From the NCBI RefSeq assembly GCF_051020975.1, contig NC_135032.1, forward strand, positions 4,774,001 to 4,838,000: a stretch of DNA of 64,000 nt, written 5' to 3'. Shown piece by piece: positions 1 through 11,245 of this stretch (its first letter is position 1; every line of letters starts with the position of its first letter). Under the pieces are notes generated by a model that saw only the letters and a program-made list of their open reading frames with translations, was not told where the DNA came from and did no database searches. This stretch comes from Osmia lignaria lignaria (Eukaryota; Arthropoda; Insecta; Hymenoptera; Megachilidae). The position numbers and the translations under genes were made by a program.

Positions 1-312
1 GGAAGGGGCCTGACGGACATATTTCGAGATATTTCTTCTTCTTGTTGTTCTTCTTCTGCACAGCTAAGCTGGAAGTGGCATTTACAGCTCGCAATAGTGC
101 AGAGTTATCTCAAAGAAAGGGGCCACGGTGTTTCTGTATCTCTATTATGTTTGTGCGGCTTCGGAACTTTTAAATATCTTGATATATCTCGAGAACTACG
201 CATCTGATCAAAAAATATCATAGAACATAAAAAGTAGGAAACTTAATTCTCTACAAAAAAGGTCTCTTAACATTTTGCCATAGCTCGCTTCGTTTCCGAG
301 ATATTTGCAGAT

Positions 313-332
313 TTATCTCAAGGGAAGGGGCC
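313..332 (+). repeat. Internal direct repeat, left arm
   Basis: The 20 bases at 313-332 (TTATCTCAAGGGAAGGGGCC) match the 20 bases at 427-446 (TTATCTCAAAGAAAGGGGCC) at 18 of 20 positions, 114 bp apart within one monomer. The pair is present in essentially every unit; some variants alter one arm (for example AAAGGAACTGG in the GTG-type units). It suggests that the 322-bp unit itself arose partly by internal duplication. Confidence 0.85.
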
Positions 333-353
333 TGACGGACATATTTCGAGATA

Positions 354-385
354 TTTCTTCTTCTTGTTGTTCTTCTTCTGCACAG
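354..385 (+). repeat. TTC-rich pyrimidine tract ending in CAG
   Basis: The stretch at 354-379 is TTC/TTG triplets followed by TGCACAG at 379-385. It is the only simple-sequence tract in the monomer and the only place where deletions longer than 1 bp occur (3 bp in the units starting at 2559, 5454, 18634 and 46322; 15 bp in that at 12212). The shape resembles a eukaryotic 3' splice acceptor, but no exon or transcript is visible. Confidence 0.75.
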
Positions 386-412
386 CTAAGCTGGAAGTGG
401 CATTTGCGGCTC

Positions 413-422
413 GCACTAGTGC
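413..422. repeat. Palindrome GCACTAGTGC of type I units
   Basis: Ten bases form a perfect palindrome in type I monomers. Type II units carry GCAATAGTGC, which breaks the symmetry at one position. The change is linked to the A/G difference seven bases upstream (GCAGCTC versus GCGGCTC). It is the most useful single site for telling the two types apart. Confidence 0.85.
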
Positions 423-426
423 AGAG

Positions 427-446
427 TTATCTCAAAGAAAGGGGCC
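427..446 (+). repeat. Internal direct repeat, right arm
   Basis: This is the partner of the element at 313-332. It is the more conserved of the two arms across the array: most units keep CTCAAAGAAAGGGGCC, with AGAGAGG, AGAAAGAGG and CCCAAAG as the main recurrent variants. Confidence 0.85.
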
Positions 447-2558
447 ACGGTGTTTCTGTATCTCTATTATGTTGGTGCGGCTTCGGAACTTTTAAATATC
501 TCGATATATCTCGAAAACTACGCTTCTGATCAAAAAATATCATAGAACATAAATTGTAGGAAACAGAATTCTCTACAAAAAAGGTCTCTGAACATTTTGC
601 CATAGCTCGCTTCGTTTCCGAAATATTTGCAGATATATCTCAAGGGAAGGGGCCTGACGGACATATTTCGAGATATTTCTTCTTCTTGTTGTTCTTCTTC
701 TGCACAGCTAAGCTGGAAGTGGCATTTGCGGCTCGCACTAGTGCAGAGTTATCTCAAAGAAAGGGGCCACTGTGTTTCTGTATCTCTATTATGTTGGTGC
801 GGCTTCGGAACTTTTAAATATCTCGATGTATCTCGAAAACTACGCTTCTGATCAAAAAATATCATAGAACATAAATTGTAGGAAACATAATTCTCTACAA
901 AAAAGGTCTCTTAACATTTTGCCATAGCTCGCTTCGTTTCCGAGATATTTGCTGATATATCTCAAGGGGAGGGGCCTGACGGACATATTTCGAGATATTT
1001 CTTCTTCTTGTTGTTCTTCTTCTGCACAGCTAAGCTGGAAGTGGCATTTCCAGCTCGCAATAGTGCAGAGTTATCTCAAAGAAAGGGGCCACGGTGTTTC
1101 TGTATCCCTATTATGTTGGTGCGGCTTCGGAACTTTTAAACATCTCGATATATCTCGAAAACTACGCTTCTGATCAAAAAATATCATAGAACATAAATTG
1201 TAGGAAACATAATTCTCTATAAAAAACGTCTCTTAACATTTTGCCATAGCTCGCTTCGTTTCCGAGATATTTGCAGATTCAGCTCAAAGGAACTGGCCTG
1301 ACGGACATATTTCGAGATATTTCTTCTTCTTGTTGTTCCTCCTCTGCACAGCTAAGCTGGAAGTGGCATTTGCAGCTCGCAATAGTGCAGAGTTATCTCA
1401 AAGAAAGGGGCCACGGTGTTTCTGTATCTCTATTATGTTGGTGCGGCTTCGGAACTTTTAAATATCTTGATATATCTCGAGAACTACGCATCTGATCAAA
1501 AAATATCATAGAACATAAAGAGTAGGAAACTTAATTCTCTACAAAAAAGGTCTCTTAACATTTTGCCATAGCTCGCTTCGTTTCCGAGATATTTGCAGAT
1601 TTATCTCAAGGGAAGGGGCCTGACGGACATATTTCGAGATATTTCTTCTTCTTGTTGTTCTTCTTCTGCACAGCTAAGCTGGAAGTGGCATTTGCGGCTC
1701 GCACTAGTGCAGAGTTATCTCAAAGAAAGGGGCCACGGTGTTTCTGTATCTCTATTATGTTGGTGCGGCTTCGGAACTTTTAAATATCTCGATGTATCTC
1801 GAAAACTACGCTTCTGATCAAAAAATATCATAGAACATAAATTGTAGGAAACATAATTCTCTACAAAAAAGGTCTCTTAACATTTTGCCATAGCTCGCTT
1901 CGTTTCCGAGATATTTGCAGATTTATCTCAAGGGAAGGGGCCTGACGGACATATTTCGAGATATTTCTTCTTCTTGTTGTTCTTCTTCTGCACAGCTAAG
2001 CTGGAAGTGGCATTTGCGGCTCGCACTAGTGCAGAGTTATCTCAAAGAAAGGGGCCACGGTGTTTCTGTATCCCTATTATGTTGGTGCGGCTTCGGAACT
2101 TTTAAATATCTCGATATATCTCGAAAACTACGCTTCTGATCAAAAAATATCATAGAACATAAATTGTAGGAAACATAATTCTCTATAAAAAACGTCTCTT
2201 AACATTTTGTCATAGCTCGCTTCGTTTCCGAGATATTTGCAGATTCAGCTCAAAGGAACTGGCCTGACGGACATATTTCGAGGTATTTCTTCTTCTTGTT
2301 GTTCTTCCTCTGCACAGCTAAGCTGGAAGTGGCATTTGCAGCTCGCAATAGTGCAGAGTTATCTCAAAGAAAGGGGCCACGGTGTTTCTGTATCTCTATT
2401 ATGTTGGTGCGGCTTCGGAACTTTTAAATATCTTGATATATCTCGAGAACTACGCATCAGATCAAAAAATATCATAGAACATAAAAAGTAGGAAACTTAA
2501 TTCTCTACAAAAAAAGTCTCTTAACATTTTGCCATAGCTCTCTTCGTTTCCGAGATAT

Positions 2559-5500
2559 TTGCAGATTTATCTCAAGGGAAGGGGCCTGACGGACATATTT
2601 CGAGATATTTCTTCTTCTTGTTGTTCTTCTGCACAGCTAAGCTGGAAGTGGCATTTGCAGCTCGCAATAGTGCATAGTTATCTGAAAGAAAGGGGCCACG
2701 GTGTTTCTGTATCTCTATTATGTTGGTGCGGCTTCGGAACTTTTAAATATCTTGATATATCTCGAGAACTACGCATCTGATCAAAAAATATCATAGAACA
2801 TAAAAAGTAGGAAACTTAATTCTCTACAAAAAAGGTCTCTTAACATTTTGCCATAGCTCGCTTCGTTTCCGAGATATTTGCAGATATATCTCAAGGGAAG
2901 GGGCCTGACGGACATATTTCGAGATATTTCTTCTTCTTGTTGTTCTTCCTCTGCACAGCTAAGCTGGAAGTGGCATTTGCAGCTCGCAATAGTGCAGCGC
3001 TTTCTCAAAGAAAGGGGCCACGGTGTTTCTGTATCTCTATTATGTTGGTGCGGCTTCGGAACTTTTAAATATCTTGATATATCTCGAGAACTACGCATCT
3101 GATCAAAAAATATCATAGAACATAAAAAGTAGGAAACTTAATTCTCTACAAAAAAGGTCTCTTAACATTTTGCCATAGCTCGCTTCGTTTCCGAGATATT
3201 TGCAGATTTATCTCAAGGGAAGGGGCCTGACGGACATATTTCGAGATATTTCTTCTTCTTGTTGTTCTTCTTCTGCACAGCTAAGCTGGAAGTGGCATTT
3301 GCGGCTCGCACTAGTGCAGAGTTATCTCAAAGAAAGGGGCCACGGTGTTTCTGTATCTCTATTATGTTGGTGCGGCTTCGGAACTTTTAAATATCTCGAT
3401 ATATCTCGAAAACTACGCTTCTGATCAAAAAATATCATAGAACATAAATTGTAGGAAACATAATTCTCTACAAAAAATGTCTCTTAACATTTTGCCATAG
3501 CTCGCTTCGTTTCCGAGATATTTGCAGATATATCTCAAGGGAAGGGGCCTGACGGACATATTTCGAGATATTTCTTCTTCTTGTTGTTCTTCCTCTGCAC
3601 AGCTAAGCTGGAAGTGGCATTTGCAGCTCGCAATAGTGCAGAGTTATCTCAAAGAAAGGGGCCACGGTGTTTCTGTATCTCTATTATGTTGGTGCGGCTT
3701 CGGAACTTTTAAATATCTTGATATATCTCGAGAACTACGCATCTGATCAAAAAATATCATAGAACATAAAAGGTAGGAAACTTAATTCTCTACAAAAAAG
3801 GTCTCTTAACATTTTGCCATAGCTCGCTTCGTTTCCGAGATATTTGCATATTTATCTCAAGGGAAGGGGCCTGACGGACATATTTCGAGATATTTCTTCT
3901 TCTTGTTGTTCTTCTTCTGCACAGCTAAGCTGGAAGTGGCATTTGCGGCTCGCACTAGTGCAGAGTTATCTCAAAGAAAGGGGCCACGGTGTTTCTGTAT
4001 CTCTATTATGTTGGTGCGGCTTCGGAACTTTTAAATATCTCGATATATCTCGAGAACTACGCTTCTGATCAAAAAATATCATAGAACGTAAATTGTAGGA
4101 AACATAATTCTCTACAAAAAAGGTCTCTTAACATTTTGCCATAGCTCGCTTCGTTTCCGAGATATTTGCAGATATATTTCAAGGGAAGGGGCCTGACGGG
4201 CATATTTCGAGATATTTCTTCTTCTTGTTGTTCTTCCTCTGCACAGCTAAGCTGGAAGTGGCATTTGCAGCTCGCAATAGTGCAGAGTTATCTCAAAGAA
4301 AGGGGCCACGGTGTTTCTGTATCTCTATTATGTTGGTGCGGCTTCGGAACTTTTAAATATCTTGATATATCTCGAGAACTACGTATCTGATCAAAAAATA
4401 TCATAGAAGATAAAAAGTAGGAAACTTAATTCTCTACAAAAAAGGTCTCTTAACATTTTGCCATAGCTCGCTTCGTTTCCGAGATATTTGCAGATATATC
4501 TCAAGGGAAGGGGCCTGACGGACATATTTCGAGATATTTCTTCTTCTTGTTGTTCTTCCTCTGCACAGCTAAGCTGGAAGTGGCATTTGCAGCTCGCAAT
4601 AGTGCAGAGTTATCTGAAAGAAAGGGGCCACGGTGTTTCTGTATCTCTATTATGTTGGTGCGGCTTCGGAACTTTTAAATATCTTGATATATCTCGAGAA
4701 CTACGCTTCTGATCAAAAAATATCATAGAACGTAAATTGTAGGAAACATAATTCTCTACAAAAAAGGTCTCTTAACATTTTGCCATAGCTCGCTTCGTTT
4801 CCGAGATATTTGCAGATATATTTCAAGGGAAGGGGCCTGACGGGCATATTTCGAGATATTTCTTCTTCTTGTTGTTCTTCTTCTGCACAGCTAAGCTGGA
4901 AGTGGCATTTGCGGCTCGCACTAGTGCACAGTTATCTCAAAGAAAGGGGCCACGGTGTTTCTGTATCTCTATTATGTTGGTGCGTCTTCGGAACTTTTAA
5001 ATATGTCGATATATCTCGAAAACTACGCTTCTGATCAAAAAATATCATCGAACATAAAAAGTAGGAAACTTAATTCTCTACAAAAAAGGTCTCTTAACAT
5101 TTTGCCATAGCTCGCTTGGTTTCCGAGATATTTGCAGATTTATCTCAAGGGAAGTGGCCTGACGGACATATTTCGAGATATTTCTTCTTCTTGTTGTTCT
5201 TCTTCTGCACAGCTAAGCTGGAAGTGGCATTTGCAGCTCGCAATAGTGCAGAGATATCTCAAAGAAAGGGGCCACGGTGTTTCTGTATCTCTACTATGTT
5301 GGTGCGGCTTTGGAACTTTTAAATATCTTGATATATCTCGAGAACTACGCGTCTGATCAAAAAATATCATAGAACATAAAAAGTAAGAAACATAATTCTC
5401 TACAAAAAAGGTCTCTAAACATTTTGCCATAGCTCGCTTCGTTTCCGAGATATTTGCAGATTTATTTCAAGGGAAGGGGCCTGACGGACATATTTCGAGA

Positions 5501-5772
5501 TATTTCTTCTTCTTGTTCTTCTTCTGCACAGCTAAGCTGGAAGTGGCATTTGCGGCTCGCACTAGTGCACAGTTATCTCAAAGAAAGGGGCCACGGTGTT
5601 TCTGTATCTCTATTATGTTGGTGCGGCTTCGGAACTTTTAAGTATCTCGATATATCTCGAAAACTACGCTTCTGATCAAAAAATATCATCGAACATAAAT
5701 TGTAGGAAACATAATTCTCTACAAAAAACGTCTCTTAACATTTTGCCATAGCTCGCTTCGTTTCCGAGATAT
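2559..5772 (+). repeat. Alternating type II / type I dimers
   Basis: Judged by their tails, units alternate II, I, II, I from 2878 to about 4809, an apparent 644-bp dimer. The unit at 2559 has a 3-bp deletion in the TTC tract (length 319), as does that at 5454. Mosaic units occur: 4488 has a type II body and a type I tail, and 4810 has type I states but the AAAAAGTAGG tail. Two units (4166, 4810) share TATATTTCAAGGG and ACGGGCATATTTC. Confidence 0.75.
3522..3843 (+). repeat. Reference type II monomer
   Basis: This is a representative type II unit. Where type I has GCGGCTCGCACTAGTGC it reads GCAGCTCGCAATAGTGC. Its tail reads ATATCTTGATATATCTCGAG, with a CTCGAG XhoI site, then CGCATCTGATC. The last segment is usually ATAAAAAGTAGGAAACTTAA; this copy has AAAAGGTAGG instead. 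The linked states usually travel together, so types I and II behave as two haplotypes of the same satellite, but mosaics are common (for example 4488-4809 has a type II body with a type I tail). Confidence 0.9.
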
Positions 5773-8700
5773 TTGCAGATTCAGCTCAAAGGAACTGGCC
5801 TGACGGACATATTTCGAGATATTTCTTCTTCTTGTTGTTCTTGCTCTGCACAGCTAAGCTGGAAGTGGCATTTGCGGCTCGCACTAGTGCACAGTTATCT
5901 CAAAGAAAGGGGCCACGGTGTTTCTGTATCTCTATTATGTTGGTGCGGCTTCGGAACTTTTAAATATCTCGATATATCTCGAAAACTACGCTTCTGATCA
6001 AAAAATATCATAGAACATAAATTGTAGGAAACATAATTCTCTACAAAAAAGGTCTCTTAACATTTTGCCATAGCTCGCTTCGTTTCCGAGATATTTGCAG
6101 ATATATCTCAAGGGAAGGGGCCTGACGGACATATTTCGAGATATTTCTTCTTCTTGTTGTTCTTCTTCTGCACAGCTAAGCTGGAAGTGGCATTTACAGC
6201 TCGCAATAGTGCAGAGTTATCTCAAAGAAAGGGGCCACGGTGTTTCTGTATCTCTATTATGTTGGTGCGGCTTCGGAACTTTTAAATATCTTGATATATC
6301 TCGAGAACTACCCGTCTGATCAAAAAATATCAGAGAACATAAAAAGTAGGAAACTTAATTCTCTACAAAAAAGGTCTCTTAACATTTTGCCATAGCTCGC
6401 TTCGTTTCCGAGATATTTGCAGATTCATCTCAAGGGAAGTGGCCTGACGGACATATTTCGAGATATTTCTTCTTCTTGTTGTTCTTCTTCTGCACAGCTA
6501 AGCTGGAAGTGGCATTTGCAGCTCGCAATAGTTCAGAGTTATCTCAAAGAAAGGGGCCACGGTGTTTCTGTATCTCTATTATGTTGGTGCGGCTTCGGAA
6601 CTTTTAAATATCTTGATATATCTCGAGAACTACGCATCTGATCAAAAAATATCATAGAACATGAAAAGTAGGAAACTTAATTCTCTACAAAAAAGGTCTC
6701 TTAACATTTTGCCATAGCTCTCTTCGTTTCCGAGATATTTGCAGATTTATCTCAAGGGAAGGGGCCTGACGGACATATTTCGAGATATTTCTTCTTCTTG
6801 TTGTTCTTCTTCTGCACAGCTAAGCTGGAAGTGGCATTTGCGGCTCGCACTAGTGCAGAGTTATCACAACGAAAGGGGCCACGGTGTTTCTGTATCTCTA
6901 TTATGTTGGTGCGGCTTCGGAACTTTTAAATATCTTGATATATCTGGAGAACTCCGCGTCTGATCAAAAAATATCATCGAACATAAAAAGTAGGAAACTT
7001 AATTCTCTACAAAAACGGTCTCTTAACATTTTGCCATAGCTCGCTTCGTTTCCGAGATATTTGCAGATTTATCTGAAGGGAAGGGGCCTGACGGACATAT
7101 TTCGAAATATTTCTTATTCTTGTTGTTCTTCTTCTCCACAGCTAAGCTGGAAGTGGCATTTGCAGCTCGCAATAGTGCAGAGTTATCTCAAAGAAAGGGG
7201 CCACGGTGTTTCTGTACCTCTATTATGTTGGTGCAGCTTCGGAGCTTTTAAATATCTTGATATATCTCGAGAACTACGCATCTGATCAAAAAATATCATA
7301 GAACATAAAAAGTAGGAAACTTAATTCTCTACAAAAAAGGTCTCTTAACGTTTTGCAATAGCTCGCTTCGTTTCCGAGATATTTGCGGATTTATCTCAAG
7401 GGAAGGGTCCTGATGGACATATTTCGAGATATTTCTTCTTCTTGTTGTTCTTCTTCTGCACAGCTAAACTGGAAGTGGCATTCATAGCTCGCAATCGTGC
7501 AGAGTTATCTCAAAGAAAGGGGCCACGGTGTTTCTGTATCTCTATTATGTTGGTGCGGCTTCGGAACTTTTAAATATCTCGATATATCTCGAAAACTACG
7601 CTTCTGATCAAAAAATATCATAGAACATAAATTGTAGGAAACATAATTCTCTACAAAAAACGTCTCTTAACATTTTGCCATAGCTCGCTTCGTTTCCGAG
7701 ATATTTGCAGATTTATCTCAAGGGAAGGGGCCTAACGGACACATTTCGAGATATTTCTTCTTCTTGTTGTTCTTCTTCTGCACAGCTAAACTGGAAGTGG
7801 CATTTCCAGCTCGCAATAGTACAGAGTTATCTCAAAGAAAGGGGCCACGGTGTTTCTGTATCTCTATTATGTTGGTGCGGCTTCGGAACTTTTAAATATC
7901 TTGATATATCTCGAGAACTACGCATCTGATCAAAAAATATCATAGAACATAAAAAGTAGGAAACTTAATTCTCTACAAAAAAGGTCTCTTAACATTTTGC
8001 CATAGCTCTCTTCGTTTCCGAGATATTTGCAGATTTATCTCAAGGGAAGGGGCCTGACGGACACATTTCGAGATATTTCTTCTTCTTGTTGTTCTTCTTC
8101 TGCACAGCTAAGCTGGAAGTGGCATTTGCAGCTCGCAATAGTGCAGAGTTATCTCAAAGAAAGGGGCCACGGTGTTTCTGTATCTCTATTATGTTGGTGC
8201 GGCTTCGGAACTTTTAAATATCTTGATATATCTCGAGAACTACGCATCTGATCAAAAAATATCATAGAACATAAAAAGTAGGAAACTTAATTCTCTACAA
8301 AAAAGTCTCGTAAGATTTTGCCATAGCTCGCTTCGTTTCCGAGATATTTGCAGATTTATCTCAAGGGAAGGGGCCTAACGGACATATTTCGAGATATTTC
8401 TTCTTCTTGTTGTTCTTCTTCTGCACAGCTAAACTGGAAGTGGCATTTCCAGCTCGCAATAGTGCAGAGTTATCTCAAAGAGAGGGGCCACGGTGTTTCT
8501 GTATCTCTATTATGTTGGTGCGGCTTCGGAACTTTTAAATATCTTGATATATCTCGAGAACTACGCATCTGATCAAAAAATATCATAGAACATAAAAAGT
8601 AGGAAACTCAATTCTCTACAAAAAAGGTCTCTTAACATTTTGCAATGGCTCGCTTCGTTTCCGAGATATTTGCAGATTTATCTCAAGGGAAGGGGCCTGA

Positions 8701-10279
8701 CGGACATATTTCGAGATATTTCTTCTTCTTGTTGTTCTTCTTCTGCACAGCTAAGCTGGAAGTGGCATTTGCGGCTCGCACTAGTGCAGAGTTATCTCAA
8801 AGAAAGGGGCCACGGTGTTTCTGTATCTCTATTATGTTGGTGCGGCTTCGGAACTTTTAAATATCTTGATATATCTCGAGAACTACGCATCTGATCCAAA
8901 ACTATCATAGAACATAAATAGTAGGAAACTTAATTCTCTACAAAAAAGGTCTCTCAACATTTTGCCATAGCTCGCTTCGTTTCCGAGATATTTGCAGATT
9001 TATCTCAAGGGAAGGGGCCTAACGGACATATTTCCAGATATTTCTTCTTCTTGTTGTTCTTCTTCTGCACAGCTAAGCTGGAAGTGGCATTTGCGGCTCG
9101 CACTAGTGCAGAGTTATCTCAAAGAAAGGGGCCACGGTGTTTCTGTATCTCTATTATGTTGGTGCAGCTTCAGAACTTTTAAATATCTTGATATATCTCG
9201 AGAACTACGCATCTGATCAAAAAATATCATGGAACATAAAAAGTAGAAAACTTAATTCTCTACAGAAAAGGTCTCTTAACATTTTGCCATAGCTCGCTTC
9301 GTTTCCGAGATATTTGCAGATTTATCTCAAGGGAAGGGGCCTGACGGACATATTTCGAGATATTTCTTCTTCTTGTTGTTCTTCTTCTGCACAGCTAAGC
9401 TGGAAGTGGCATTTGCAGCTCGCAATAGTGCAGAGTTATCTCAAAGAAAGGGGCCACGGTGTTTCTGTATCTCTATTATGTTGGTGCGGCTTCGGAACTT
9501 TTAAATATCTTGATATATCTCGAGATCTACGCATCTGATCAAAAAATATCATAGAACATAAAAAGTAGGAAACTTAATTCTCTACAAAAAAGGTCTCTTA
9601 ACATTTTGCCATAGCTCGCTTCGTTTCCGAGATATTTGCAGATTTATCTCAAGGGAAGGGGCCTGACGGACATATTTCGAGATATTTCTTCTTCTTGTTG
9701 TTCTTCTTCTGCACAGCTAAGCTGGAAGTGGCATTTGCAGCTCGCACTAGTGCAGAGTTATCTCAAAGAAAGGGGCCACGGTGTTTCTGTATCTCTATTA
9801 TGTTGGTGCGGCTTCTTAACTTTTAAATATCTTGATATATCTCGAGAACTACGCATCTGATCAAATAATATCATAGAACATAAAAAGTAGGAAACTCAAT
9901 CCTCTACAAAAAAGGTCTCTTAACATTTTGCAATAGCTCGCTTCGTTTCCGAGATATTTGCAGATTTATCTCAAGGGAAGGGGCCTGACGGACATATTTC
10001 GAGATATTTCTTCTTCTGGTTGTTCTTCTTCTGCACAGCTAAGCTGGAAGTGGCATTTGCAGCTCGCAATTGTGCAGAGTTATCTCAAAGAGAGGGGCCA
10101 CGGTGTTTCTGTATCTCTATTATGTTGGTGCGGCTTCGGAACTTTTAAATATCTTGATATATCTCGAGATCTACGCATCTGATCAAAAAATATCATAGAA
10201 CATAAAAAGTAGGAAACTTAATTCTCTACAAAAAAGCTCTCTTAACATTTTGCCATAGCTCGCTTCGTTTCCGAGATAT
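5773..10279 (+). repeat. Heterogeneous monomers without a clear higher-order period
   Basis: These fourteen units show many private changes and no near-identical neighbours. The unit at 7383 is the most diverged here: its start reads TTTGCGGATT, it has GGGTCCTGATGG, and CATTCATAGC introduces a stop in the recurrent frame. The unit at 8027 ends with AAAAAAGTCTCG, one G short, giving a 321-bp unit. The unit at 8670 is preceded by GCAATGGCTCGC, where the usual TAG is changed, and its BclI site is altered to TGATCC. The unit at 9636 reads GCAGCTCGCACTAGTG, a switch between the two linked type markers within about ten bases. Confidence 0.7.
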
Positions 10280-11245
10280 TTGCAGATTTATCTCAAGGGA
10301 AGGGGCCTAACGGACTTATTTCGAGATATTTCTTCTTCTTGTTGTTCTTCTTCTGCACAGCTAAACTGGAAGTGGCATTTCCAGGTCGCAATAGTGCAGA
10401 GTTATCTAAAAGAAAGGAGCCACGGTGTTTCTGTATCTCTATTATGTTGGTGCGGCTTCGGAACTTTTAAATATCTTGATATATCTCGAGAACTACGCGT
10501 CTGATCAAAAAATATCATAGAACATAAAAAGTAGGAAACATAATTCCATACAAAAAAGGTCTCTTAACATTTTGCCATAGCTCGCTTCGTTTCCGAGATA
10601 TTAGCAGATTTATCTCAAGGGAAGGGGCCTGACGGACATATTTCGAGATATTTCTTCTTCTTGTTGTTCTTCTTCTGCACAGCTAAGCTGGAAGTGGCAT
10701 TTGCAGCTCGCAATAGTGCAGAGTTATCTCAAAGAAAGGGGCCACGGTGTTTCTGTATCTCTATTATGTTGGTGCGGCTTCGGAACTTTTAAATATCTTG
10801 ATATATCTCGAGATCTACGCATCTGATCAAAAAATATCATAGAACATAAAAAGTAGGAAACTTAATTCTCTACAAAAAAGGTCTCTTAACATTTTGCCAT
10901 AGCTCGCTTCGTTTCCGAGATATTTGCAGATTTATCTCAAGGGAAGGGGCCTAACGGACTTATTTCGAGATATTTCTTCTTCTTCTTGTTCTTCTTCTGC
11001 ACAGCTAAACTGGAAGTGGCATTTCCAGGTCGCAATAGTGCAGAGTTATCTAAAAGAAAGGAGCCACGGTGTTTCTGTATCTCTATTATGTTGGTGCGGC
11101 TTCGGAACTTTTAAATATCTTGATATATCTCGAGAACTACGCGTCTGATCAAAAAATATCATAGAACATAAAAAGTAGGAAACATAATTCCATACAAAAA
11201 AGGTCTCTTAACATTTTGCCATAGCTCGCTTCGTTTCCGAGATAT
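10280..11245 (+). repeat. 966-bp trimer, copy 1
   Basis: Three units form a block: one with ACGGACTTATTTC and CCAGGTCGC (10280), one with TATTAGCAG replacing TATTTGCAG (10602), and one with TTCTTCTTCTTGTTC in the pyrimidine tract (10924). The first and third end with ATTCCATAC instead of ATTCTCTAC. The block is repeated immediately at 11246-12211. Confidence 0.9.

Larger units (their letters stand above)
344..516. repeat. Inverted GAGATAT motifs in the monomer (potential stem)
   Basis: TCGAGATATTT at 346-356 is the exact reverse complement of AAATATCTCGA at 494-504, and TTTCGAGATAT at 344-354 is the exact reverse complement of ATATCTCGAAA at 506-516. A further direct copy, TTCCGAGATATTT, lies at 294-306. 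An 11-bp stem with a loop of about 140-150 nt is therefore possible in type I units. Type II units keep a shorter match because they read ATATCTTGATATATCTCGAG. Stem formation and any protein binding are inference. Confidence 0.7.
305..529 (+). other. Recurrent open frame, judged non-coding
   Basis: A frame of 74 codons opens at TTG and closes at TGA in this unit, and the equivalent frame is open in most units. It lacks any ATG between the upstream in-frame TAG (281-283) and the stop, contains no recognisable domain, and its phase shifts by one base per unit because 322 is not a multiple of three. Several units break it: TAG in the units at 7383 and 23461, TGA at 33121, 35697 and 36341, a 1-base deletion near 18176, and TTG changed to TTA at 10602 and 11568. 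Conservation is explained by homogenisation of the repeat. I do not call it a gene. Confidence 0.85.
305..626 (+). repeat. Reference type I monomer
   Basis: This is a representative type I unit. Its diagnostic states are GCGGCTCGCACTAGTGC at 406-422, ATATCTCGATATATCTCGAA at 497-516, CGCTTCTGATC, and a tail ATAAATTGTAGG. The ACTAGT core makes a SpeI site that type II units lack, while the CTCGAG (XhoI) site of type II is changed to CTCGAA. The unit then holds an A-rich stretch (ATCAAAAAATATCAT), TCTCTACAAAAAAGG, and CATAGCTCGCTTCGTTTCCG leading into the next unit. TGATCA (BclI) is present here and in nearly every other unit. Confidence 0.92.
1..2558 (+). repeat. Trimer-type block at the left edge
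   Basis: After a partial type II unit (1-304, with the rare TATGTTTGTGCGG) come units in a repeating order: type I with a CTCGATGTATC variant (627, 1593), a unit with ATCCCTATT and a CTCTATAAAAAACGTCTC tail (949, 1915), and a unit starting CAGATTCAGCTCAAAGG (1271, 2237). This gives a 966-bp three-unit period for 627-2558. The unit at 2237 has CATCAGATC instead of CATCTGATC, so its open frame runs on. The same trimer recurs at 14451-17346. Confidence 0.85.

Noticed and set aside
480..520. TATA-like promoter at TTTTAAATATC
   Set aside because: It is an AT-rich part of every monomer with no associated start site or gene. Base composition alone explains it.
2781..3116. Minus-strand open frame of 111 codons, and 76-codon relatives at 20249, 26045, 41500, 42788 and 44076
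   Set aside because: Although it begins with ATG, it appears only where a single base change removes a stop (for example GCGCTTTCTC or GAGATATCTC), in isolated monomers. It spans the tail of one unit and part of another with no conserved product.
8645..8860. An ATG-initiated frame created by GCAATGGCTCGC
   Set aside because: It is one mutated unit in which TAG became TGG. Nothing suggests expression, and neighbours lack the start.
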